Origin: an uncultured Bacilli bacterium
GTDB lineage: Bacteria > Bacillota_I > Bacilli_A > RF39 > UBA660
Assembly: GCA_947625425.1 (NCBI GenBank)
Contig: CANQOH010000063.1
Location: 1-5,390 of the forward strand
DNA length: 5,390 bases
Direction of reading: 5' to 3'
The notes below the pieces were generated by a model. That model searched no databases. It was given only the letters and a program-made list of their open reading frames with translations, and was not told the origin of the DNA. Position numbers and translations under genes: made by a program. Shown in pieces: positions 1 to 5,231 of this stretch. Position 1 is the stretch's first letter; every line of letters starts with the position of its first letter.

Positions 1-41
1 ATATAATTACTAGGTTCGTCTTCTTCGTTTTTCTGTTCATT

Positions 42-72
42 ATTTTAGCACATTTATAATTTTATAGCAAAC
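42..72 (-). promoter_or_regulatory. Possible leftward promoter at the window edge
   Basis: On the minus strand a TTGCTA -35-like hexamer (67-72) is followed after 17 bases by TAAAAT (42-47), and the -10 is preceded by TG one base upstream, giving an extended -10. The implied start of transcription is near 34-36, so the gene served would lie mostly beyond position 1. The -10 is good and the -35 matches only 4 of 6. In such AT-rich DNA chance matches are common. Confidence 0.4.
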
Positions 73-95
73 AAAATGTTTTATTATATGAAAAA

Positions 96-112
96 AAGCC
101 TTTTTAAGGCTT
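96..112 (-). terminator. Intrinsic terminator of the membrane-protein gene, potentially bidirectional
   Basis: A perfect 7-bp stem, AAGCCTT (96-102) and AAGGCTT (106-112), encloses a 3-base loop. Read on the minus strand it is followed by a run of seven U (89-95 region), the classic Rho-independent layout. On the plus strand it is followed by ATTTTTT, so it could also stop rightward transcription. The last two bases of the membrane-protein stop codon (111-113) are part of the stem. Confidence 0.85.
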
Positions 113-956
113 ATTTTTTGTTAAATTCAGTAATAATAGTATAAATATTCATTATATTTATTTTGTCTTCCTCTGTGTAGTTATTTAAGATTTTTTCAAC
201 TTGTTCTTTTTCTTTTAAGTTAGTGTTCTTTAATATTTTTTCAAAACTATTGATGGCATTAATTATTGAATCTTTATCACTTACACGATATGGAGATTTA
301 GTTTGCATAATGCCATATGAATATTCTCTTCTTAAGATAGCATTGATATTTTCTTTAACTTTACGATAAGTAGTAGGATTTTTATATTCTTCATTAATCA
401 TTATCGCATAGGTTAAATTGTTAATAGTATTATTTTTACTTTTTATTACATCATAGTATAAGTTTTTAAATTTAGCATACTGCATAATAACTTTTTCAGA
501 TTTTAAAGTTCTCTTTTTAGCTTCAGCTATATTCTTTTTATCTTTATTAGATATATTATATAAATGTGTTATATAAATAATGATTAAGAACCAAATAAAA
601 CCTTTTATTTCTTCAGGATCAGGGATGACAGTATCAACTTTAGATATAAAGTAATTATAAGTAAATAAACTAACGATAATACTTAGTAGACTTTCTATTA
701 AAAATGATGATTTACTTATTTCATTTTCTTCACCAGTTATATTTGTAACATAGAAATTTCTTATAAATATTTCAAAGATAACAATCAAGAAGATATTAGT
801 ACTTACTTGTGGGATTAAAGCGGAAATAATAATGATATATATAGTAGGTATTATTAGATGATTAATTAATCTATTTTCTTTTTTATTAAAGTATTTTAGG
901 ATGATTGTTAAAGGTATTGTTAGTAGTATTTGAGCTATTAAAGTCATTAATGTCAT
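111..956 (-). CDS. Five-helix membrane protein with a lysozyme/transglycosylase-like C-terminal signature
   Basis: This is a 281-residue protein. Hydrophobic segments at about residues 4-21, 33-49, 53-70, 85-104 and 118-134 look like five membrane helices. A Lys-rich stretch (137-155) leads into a soluble C-terminal domain. There, TYAIMINEEYKNP (182-194) with Glu189/Glu190 is followed by YGIMQ (214-218) and SDKDSI (226-231). A Glu upstream of a G-[IL]-M-Q motif is typical of lysozyme-like transglycosylases, and I recall similar AIMIYE...YGIMQ sequences in uncharacterised proteins, so peptidoglycan or glycan cleavage is possible but inferred. The positive-inside pattern (basic residues after helices 1, 3 and 5) would put this domain in the cytoplasm, which is odd for a wall enzyme. 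I chose ATG at 954-956 over the ATG six bases upstream because AAGGAG lies 7 bases before it and only 1 base before the other. The gene has its own promoter and terminator, so it appears monocistronic. The existence of the gene is secure; its function is not. Confidence 0.8.
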   Translation of the reverse strand: MTLMTLIAQILLTIPLTIILKYFNKKENRLINHLIIPTIYIIIISALIPQVSTNIFLIVIFEIFIRNFYVTNITGEENEISKSSFLIESLLSIIVSLFTYNYFISKVDTVIPDPEEIKGFIWFLIIIYITHLYNISNKDKKNIAEAKKRTLKSEKVIMQYAKFKNLYYDVIKSKNNTINNLTYAIMINEEYKNPTTYRKVKENINAILRREYSYGIMQTKSPYRVSDKDSIINAINSFEKILKNTNLKEKEQVEKILNNYTEEDKINIMNIYTIITEFNKK

Positions 957-963
957 ACGCATT

Positions 964-969
964 CTCCTT
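964..969 (-). promoter_or_regulatory. Ribosome binding site that decides the membrane-protein start
   Basis: The minus strand reads AAGGAG here. It sits 7 bases from the ATG at 954-956 (good spacing) but only 1 base from the in-frame ATG at 960-962 (too close). This is the reason for the 281-residue rather than the 283-residue reading. Confidence 0.75.
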
Positions 970-979
970 ATTGGTTGTT

Positions 980-1008
980 ATACTACTATAAAGACTTGAA
1001 AAAGTCAA
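980..1008 (-). promoter_or_regulatory. Promoter of the membrane-protein gene
   Basis: The minus strand has TTGACT (1003-1008, 5 of 6 to the -35 consensus), a 17-base spacer and TAGTAT (980-985, 4 of 6 to the -10 consensus). It lies just downstream of the U-tract of the preceding terminator, which fits an independent transcription unit. The spacer contains a short inverted repeat (GACTT/AAGTC, 993-1006) that overlaps the -35. Confidence 0.55.
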
Positions 1009-1015
1009 ATAAAAA

Positions 1016-1032
1016 AGCAGGTTATACCTGCT
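1016..1032 (-). terminator. Intrinsic terminator after the small DUF1292-like gene
   Basis: Perfect 7-bp arms AGCAGGT (1016-1022) and ACCTGCT (1026-1032) enclose a 3-base loop. On the minus strand the hairpin is followed by a run of six U and then AUUUG. The stop codon (1031-1033, TAG on the minus strand) supplies the first two bases of the stem. It closes the unit that starts at 3420. Confidence 0.88.
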
Positions 1033-1276
1033 ATATTTGTGATTTTAAAATTCTGGTTAGGATAATAATTAATTCTGGGTCCTTAACACGATCAACATAT
1101 GTATCTTGGCCATCAATTATTTCTTCAACTATGGCAACATTAGTTGGAATAATATCTTTATTTTCATCTACTCCCATAACCAAGAAGTATTTAACTCCGC
1201 CATACATTGTTTCATTTAATACTACATATTTTTCGTTGTTTTCTAAACTAATTATAGTATTGGTTCTTAAACTCAT
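1031..1276 (-). CDS. Small protein, possibly of the DUF1292 (YrzB) type
   Basis: This 81-residue protein has no membrane segment or signal peptide. It has the pattern of the small Bacillota family DUF1292: a short strand plus NNEKYVVL (13-20), an aromatic/Gly turn into KYFLVMGVDE (29-38), a hydrophobic strand VAIVEEI (47-53), DTYVDRVKDPEL (58-69) and a C-terminal hydrophobic helix. The match is by overall pattern from memory and not by a search, so the family is tentative; the family itself has no settled function that I know of. The start is well supported: AGGAG lies 8 bases before the ATG. The gene lies 47 bases downstream of the coiled-coil gene with no hairpin between them, and a strong terminator follows it, so the two are probably co-transcribed. 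A plus-strand frame across the same bases runs through the terminator and is a shadow. Confidence 0.75.
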   Translation of the reverse strand: MSLRTNTIISLENNEKYVVLNETMYGGVKYFLVMGVDENKDIIPTNVAIVEEIIDGQDTYVDRVKDPELIIILTRILKSQI

Positions 1277-1323
1277 AATATCATCTCCTAGCTTTGGATT
1301 TTATTATTTATAATATATTCTAT

Positions 1324-3420
1324 TTATATATTACCATTATTTTGGCTTTCTGTGTCATCAATTTGTTCAGTTTCCGCTGGTTGGACACTTTCTTTAACAG
1401 TATTTTGTGGTTCCTCAGTAATTTCTGGAGCCAAAATTGGTTCGATTACTCCATCATTTAGTTCTTCAGTTGTTTCAAATGGATTTCCATTAAGTGGTTC
1501 AGGTGTTAATTCTATTGGTTCTTCAACAGGAGTTTCTGTTGGTTCTTCAATTGGAACTTCTAATGGAGGCTCTTCAATAATTTCTTCTGGTTCCTCTTCA
1601 ACTATTTCTTCATGAATTTCATCAATTGGTTGATCTTCGATTGAATCTTCAATAATCTCTTCTGGTTCATTTGGTACCGGTTCTTCAACCTCTTCTTCAA
1701 CTTGTTCTTCTGGTACTAAATCTAGAAATTCTTCAGGGTTTTCAATTTCATCAGTATTTATTACTTTTATACCATGTTTTTCTTTTTTAACTTCTGGTTC
1801 TGGTTCTAAAGTTGATAGATTGTTTCTATTAGAAGCGTAATTTTCATAATCTTTTGGAATTAATTCTTTAGTTTCTTCAATAACATTCATATCAATAGAA
1901 TCTGTTAAATTGATTTTTAATTCATCTTCAAGACGTCTTATTACATCTATAGGTGTATCTGGGAATTGACGGCGATGTTTTAAATCGATAACTGTTTGAG
2001 CTAAATCTTTTAAGATATCTTTATCTTTATTTCTAGTTGTAATATCTATTAAACCAGATTTCTTAGATAATAAGCGATTTCTCATTGTACTTATTTCTTT
2101 TTGAGCATTTATAATATTGTTTTTAATATTTTCACATTCAGTTTTAATTGTATATGAAGCTTTAGCTATATCTTCAGCCTCATCTAGTCTGAACTGGGTA
2201 GCAATTTTTTCAGCTTCGACAATATCGTCTCTTTTTTCATCTAAAGATACTTTTAAACCAGCTTTAACACTAATATTAGAATCTGGTGTTGAATCATAAG
2301 CTTTTTGGAATTCTTCTAAGTCTCTTCTCATTTCACTAATCATACTGTCAATTTCACGTTGATTAGTCTTGTACTCATAGTTTTTATCTTGATCAATTAA
2401 TTCGACTTTAGATTCTAATTCAGTTAGTTCATCTTGCCAATTAGCAATTCTTTTTTCTAGGAAGCTTATTCTAGTTTTTTCTGGAGTATTAGCTTCTAAG
2501 ATATTGTATGATTTTTGATCTATTTCATTAGCAAAAGAGTCACGAGCTTGAGTAGCTCTTAGTAATTCTTCTTCTAATTTATTATCATCTGGAACGTTTA
2601 TATAAGGTTGGCGTATAACTATATTAATTAAATCGACTAAACTATTTTTAGCATTATCAGGTGTATCTCCACTATTTATAATATCTTTTATCTTCGTTTC
2701 GATATATTTAGGATCTTTTTGTAATTCTTCTAATCTATTATCTAAAGCACTAATTTTTTCTTCAAGTTCATTTATTTTTTTAACATTATTATCTCTTTTT
2801 GAATGATCAATATAATTATCTTTATTTTCTAAATTTGCTTGAGTTTCTGATAATAATTTTTTCTTTTTATCGATGTTTTCTTCTAGTGTATCTATTTCAT
2901 TAGTAAGACTTATTATATTATCTTGAATATTATTGTATTCTTGACTATCATTTTTTAGTTTTTCTTCTATATCAGCTATTTTTCTTGAAGTTTCATCAAT
3001 TAAGTTATTATATCTATCAATTGTTTCATTATCAGTTACAGAAACAACTCTTTCTTGCATACTTAAAATATATTTTTCATAACTACTTTTAGTTTCTCTT
3101 AAAACATTAGTACCTTCGTAAGCTTTATTTTCAGCTTCTTTTAGAGTGTTTAGTTCTTTGTTCTTTTCTTTTAATTCACTTTTTAGTGTTTGTAATTGTT
3201 TTTTAGTAATGATTTCAATATTACGATCAGCCATTTCAGCACTTGTATCATAACTTTCATCATCTGATAAAGAATTTATTTCGTTGATTTCTTGTTGGTA
3301 TCCTCTTATTTTGTTCTTTATTTCAGCTTCTTCAACACGCAAAGATGGACCATCACTTTTTGAACGGCACATTTTAACTAAAACATCTAAATTCCATAAC
3401 ACCTTCAATTTATCGTCCAT
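1324..3420 (-). CDS. Long coiled-coil protein with acidic Glu/Pro-rich C-terminal tail
   Basis: I do not recognise this 698-residue protein. It has no signal peptide or membrane helix, so it is probably cytoplasmic. After a short N-terminal segment (1-20) comes highly charged, Glu/Lys/Asn/Leu-rich sequence with heptad-like spacing, strongest at about 26-50, 66-125, 133-245, 280-375 and 390-455, as expected of a long coiled coil. The coil is broken around 258-278 (hydrophobic, ending RQPYINVPDD) and around 376-388. Residues 456-535 look more globular (KHRRQFPDTPIDVIRRLEDE, 481-500). The tail from about 538 to 698 is very acidic and Pro-rich with repeated EEP units and is probably disordered. 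No P-loop (SMC/Rad50 type) or other catalytic motif is visible. The start is at ATG 3418-3420 with a weak AAGGGTG binding site about 8 bases upstream; a good promoter lies just before it. A scaffold or cytoskeleton-like role is a guess from shape alone. It is the first gene of a probable pair with the 81-residue protein. Confidence 0.85.
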   Translation of the reverse strand: MDDKLKVLWNLDVLVKMCRSKSDGPSLRVEEAEIKNKIRGYQQEINEINSLSDDESYDTSAEMADRNIEIITKKQLQTLKSELKEKNKELNTLKEAENKAYEGTNVLRETKSSYEKYILSMQERVVSVTDNETIDRYNNLIDETSRKIADIEEKLKNDSQEYNNIQDNIISLTNEIDTLEENIDKKKKLLSETQANLENKDNYIDHSKRDNNVKKINELEEKISALDNRLEELQKDPKYIETKIKDIINSGDTPDNAKNSLVDLINIVIRQPYINVPDDNKLEEELLRATQARDSFANEIDQKSYNILEANTPEKTRISFLEKRIANWQDELTELESKVELIDQDKNYEYKTNQREIDSMISEMRRDLEEFQKAYDSTPDSNISVKAGLKVSLDEKRDDIVEAEKIATQFRLDEAEDIAKASYTIKTECENIKNNIINAQKEISTMRNRLLSKKSGLIDITTRNKDKDILKDLAQTVIDLKHRRQFPDTPIDVIRRLEDELKINLTDSIDMNVIEETKELIPKDYENYASNRNNLSTLEPEPEVKKEKHGIKVINTDEIENPEEFLDLVPEEQVEEEVEEPVPNEPEEIIEDSIEDQPIDEIHEEIVEEEPEEIIEEPPLEVPIEEPTETPVEEPIELTPEPLNGNPFETTEELNDGVIEPILAPEITEEPQNTVKESVQPAETEQIDDTESQNNGNI
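1515..1735 (-). repeat. Imperfect short repeats encoding the EEP-rich tail
   Basis: The 12-mer TTGGTTCTTCAA (plus-strand reading) occurs at 1515-1526 and 1539-1550, 24 bases apart. GGTTCTTCAA recurs at 1679-1688, and close variants lie between (GGCTCTTCAA at 1568-1577, GGTTCCTCTTCAA at 1589-1601). On the coding strand these give Glu-Glu-Pro units. The copies have drifted, so this is degenerate low-complexity coding sequence and not a clean tandem array. Confidence 0.5.
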
Positions 3421-3452
3421 AATTATACACCCTTTTATTCTAGTCTAAATAT

Positions 3453-3481
3453 ATTCTAACATAAAGATAAACCATTTTCAA
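3453..3481 (-). promoter_or_regulatory. Extended -10 promoter of the coiled-coil/DUF1292-like unit
   Basis: The minus strand has TTGAAA (3476-3481), exactly 17 bases, then TAGAAT (3453-3458), with TG one base upstream of the -10. Spacing is ideal, the -10 matches 5 of 6 and the -35 4 of 6. Transcription would begin near 3446, leaving a leader of about 25 bases that contains the weak AAGGGTG binding site. Confidence 0.7.
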
Positions 3482-3524
3482 TAAAACTATTATTTTATCT
3501 TAAGAAACATATATTTATTATAGT

Positions 3525-3530
3525 GAGGTG
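3525..3530 (+). promoter_or_regulatory. Ribosome binding site that decides the start of the 114-residue gene
   Basis: GAGGTG lies 4 bases before ATG 3535-3537. It lies inside the longer reading that would begin at GTG 3523, and that GTG has no purine-rich site before it. The ATG is therefore the better start. Confidence 0.7.
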
Positions 3531-3534
3531 GTTT

Positions 3535-3879
3535 ATGCATAATTTCCCACCAAATGTTGATCCAAAAATATCGACTTTAAGTGCTGTGGTAATTGGATTT
3601 GCTTTAATAGACCATTTTACGGCTGGAGAGCAGAATGCTCTTGGTAACTGGTTTATTACTGTCGGACAAATTCTTGAAAATAATTCAGCTTTTCAACAAG
3701 TAATTGAAAGTAGAATTCAAGGTAATACAATTAATATTAATAGTCAAAAATATAAAGAAACTGGTAATCCTTATATGGATAATAAAGCATGGACTGAATC
3801 ACCTTCAGATAAACAATTTAATGATCTTAAGAAAACAGTAGATATTATGAAAGAAGAGTTAGAAAAATTAAGCAAATAA
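3535..3879 (+). CDS. Conserved-looking small hypothetical protein, convergent with rplQ
   Basis: This 114-residue protein is of a family I cannot name. It begins with a Pro-rich NFPPNVDPK (3-11), followed by one moderately hydrophobic stretch (14-26, STLSAVVIGFALI) that is short for a membrane helix, then HFTAGEQNALGNWFITVGQILE (27-48), which reads as a compact helical domain. A polar middle (60-90, rich in Asn, with IQGNTININS) leads to a charged amphipathic C-terminal helix (about 92-113). The sequence has the look of a real, constrained protein (varied composition, two Trp, good codon use), and I have an uncertain memory of similar hypothetical proteins from low-GC gut bacteria. The start is ATG 3535; a GTG at 3523 would add four residues but overlaps the binding site. 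The stop lies 10 bases from that of rplQ on the other strand. No convincing promoter was found in the 114-base spacer upstream. Function unknown. Confidence 0.75.
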   Translation: MHNFPPNVDPKISTLSAVVIGFALIDHFTAGEQNALGNWFITVGQILENNSAFQQVIESRIQGNTININSQKYKETGNPYMDNKAWTESPSDKQFNDLKKTVDIMKEELEKLSK

Positions 3880-3882
3880 AAA

Positions 3883-3902
3883 AGAACTATTAAACTAGTT
3901 CT
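3883..3902. terminator. Shared bidirectional terminator between the hypothetical gene and the alpha operon
   Basis: The arms AGAACTA (3883-3889) and TAGTTCT (3896-3902) pair perfectly around a 6-base loop. On the minus strand the hairpin is followed by six U and then AUUUG, a good intrinsic terminator for rplQ. On the plus strand it is followed by AAUUUUA, a weaker signal for the convergent gene. The rplQ stop codon lies in the loop and its last codons form one arm. Confidence 0.75.
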
Positions 3903-4234
3903 AATTTTACTGTTAGAGCGTCGTCTCCAACTCTTTCTTTTAATTTTATGATTCTAGTGTATCCACCATTTCTAGTTTCATATTTTTTAGCTAATTCATT
4001 GAAGATTTTATCAACTACTAAAGTATCATTGTTTAGGAAAGCAAGAGCTTTTCTACGACATACTAAAGTACCTCTTTTACCATAAGTAATCATACGATCA
4101 ACAAATTTTCTTACTTCTTTGGCTCTAGCTTCAGTAGTTACAACTGATTCATTAAGAATAACATCTTTTGTTAAGCTAGCTAAAATACTTCTACGAATGC
4201 TTTTTTCTCTATTTAATCTTCTATATTTTGTCAT
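3890..4234 (-). CDS. rplQ: Large-subunit ribosomal protein L17 (bL17)
   Basis: This is the 114-residue bL17 protein of the 50S subunit, which binds 23S rRNA near the exit-tunnel side. Family hallmarks are clear: YRRLNR (4-9) near the N-terminus (compare YRKLGR), then the hallmark TTEARAKEVR (33-42), MITYGKRG (48-55), and RNGGYTRIIKL (88-98), ending in LELV. It is a few residues shorter than the 116-120 residue forms of many Bacillota, the difference falling in the variable loop around 68-75. The start has an excellent AGGAGGT site 9 bases upstream. It follows rpoA by 23 bases, the usual alpha-operon order, and is the last gene before a terminator that overlaps its own end. Confidence 0.98.
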   Translation of the reverse strand: MTKYRRLNREKSIRRSILASLTKDVILNESVVTTEARAKEVRKFVDRMITYGKRGTLVCRRKALAFLNNDTLVVDKIFNELAKKYETRNGGYTRIIKLKERVGDDALTVKLELV

Positions 4235-4257
4235 AAGTATTTTACCTCCTATTTATT

Positions 4258-5202
4258 TTAATCGCGGAACTTAAGTCCCATTTCTTTTACTTTATCAATA
4301 ACTTCTTTTAAAGATTTTTTACCTAGATTACGAATCTTAGTAACTTCAACTTCTTTTTTAGAAATTAAATCTTGAACTGTATTAATTCCAGCTCTCTTTA
4401 AGCAATTGTAAGCACGAACTGAGAACTCTATTTCTTCGATTGGTGTTTCTAATGTCTTAGTGATTGTATCTACTTTTTTCTCAGCCATTAAGCCTGAAAC
4501 ATCACTTATCGCATTTAAATCTGTTACAATGTTAAAATGTTCAATTAATATTCTTGCTGATAAAGCCATAGCTTCTTCTGGAGTAATTGATCCATTAGTA
4601 TAAACATTCATAATTAGTTTATCGAAGTTTTCATTTTGACCAACACGGGCACTCTCAACTTCATAACTAACTCTTTCGATTGGTGAATAAAGTGAGTCAA
4701 TTGCGATAACACCAACTTTATTTTCGCCAAATAATTTTTGGTTTGTTTTTGAATCAACATATCCACGACCATTACTAACTGTCATTTCCATTTCTAGTTT
4801 TCCACCTTTAACAAGGTTAGCGATTACTAGATCTGGATTAACTATTTCTACATCAGCATCTCTTTCGATGTCGCCAGCTGTTACTGCACCTTCTTTGTCA
4901 GCAAATAATCTAATTACTTTATCTTCTTCAGAATGATTTTTGATTACGATGCTTTTTAAAGCAAGAACGATTGCAGTTACGTCTTCAACAACACCATCTA
5001 TTTTTTGGAATTCATGCATAACACCTTCAATTTTTACTGAAGTAATTGCACTTCCAGGTAATGAAGATAACATAACTCTTCTTAATGCATTTCCAATTGT
5101 TGTACCAAAACCTCTTTCAAGTGGTTCTAGTTCAAATTTTCCATAGTGATTGCTCTCTATGTATTCAGTAATTTTGTATTCTGGTTTTTCAAATCTTAAC
5201 AT
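4258..5202 (-). CDS. rpoA: DNA-directed RNA polymerase subunit alpha
   Basis: RpoA dimerises to nucleate assembly of core RNA polymerase (beta binds one alpha, beta-prime the other), and its C-terminal domain contacts promoter UP elements and activators. The N-terminal domain (about 1-230) shows LEPLERGFGTTIGNALRR (25-42), LSSLPGSAITS (45-55), FQKIDGVVEDV (65-75) and the late NTD helix TPEEAMALSARIL (207-219). A linker (about 235-252) leads to the C-terminal domain (about 253-314) with FSVRAYNCLKRAGI (260-273) and NLGKKSL (292-298). Arg263, Asn266 and Lys296 correspond to the DNA-contacting Arg265, Asn268 and Lys298 of E. coli. With ATG 5200-5202 the protein is 314 residues, as in Bacillus subtilis. 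A longer reading from 5262 would add 20 basic residues that merely overlap the end of rpsK in another frame. An AGAAGGG site (5214-5220) stands 11 bases upstream of the chosen start. Confidence 0.97.
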   Translation of the reverse strand: MLRFEKPEYKITEYIESNHYGKFELEPLERGFGTTIGNALRRVMLSSLPGSAITSVKIEGVMHEFQKIDGVVEDVTAIVLALKSIVIKNHSEEDKVIRLFADKEGAVTAGDIERDADVEIVNPDLVIANLVKGGKLEMEMTVSNGRGYVDSKTNQKLFGENKVGVIAIDSLYSPIERVSYEVESARVGQNENFDKLIMNVYTNGSITPEEAMALSARILIEHFNIVTDLNAISDVSGLMAEKKVDTITKTLETPIEEIEFSVRAYNCLKRAGINTVQDLISKKEVEVTKIRNLGKKSLKEVIDKVKEMGLKFRD

Positions 5203-5213
5203 ATCCTTAAGTT

Positions 5214-5220
5214 CCCTTCT
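5214..5220 (-). promoter_or_regulatory. Ribosome binding site for rpoA
   Basis: The minus strand reads AGAAGGG here, 11 bases before ATG 5200-5202, in the 29-base gap after the rpsK stop. A second AAGGA (5204-5208) is too close to the ATG to serve. Together with family length this argues against the upstream in-frame ATG at 5260-5262, which lies inside rpsK. Confidence 0.6.
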
Positions 5221-5231
5221 TTCACTTTTTA

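Noticed and set aside
3..59. Plus-strand hydrophobic frame (ends TAA at 57-59) as the tail of an upstream membrane protein
   Set aside because: It is the reverse of a Lys-rich minus-strand reading, which automatically yields Phe/Leu-rich sequence; 18 codons are too few to decide, though the terminator at 96-112 could serve it.
975..1313. Plus-strand open frame of 112 codons
   Set aside because: It lies antisense over the small DUF1292-like gene, runs straight through its terminator and the membrane-protein promoter, and has no family-like sequence or binding site.
1352..1615. Plus-strand Ser/Gly-rich open frame of 87 codons
   Set aside because: It is the antisense shadow of the Glu/Pro-rich tail; the Ser/Gly/Ile/Thr composition is what the reverse of GAA/CCA codons gives.
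2117..2299. Plus-strand open frame of 60 codons
   Set aside because: Antisense to the middle of the coiled-coil gene, with no start signal.
1324..3420. SMC/Rad50-like chromosome protein
   Set aside because: There is no Walker A, Walker B or signature motif and no globular ATPase heads at the ends; only the coiled coil is shared.
3488..3521. Promoter for the 114-residue plus-strand gene (TATTAT at 3488-3493 or 3516-3521)
   Set aside because: Neither -10-like hexamer has a recognisable -35 at proper spacing, and the second would start transcription inside or after the ribosome binding site.
4940..5146. Plus-strand open frame of 68 codons
   Set aside because: Antisense to the highly conserved N-terminal part of rpoA.
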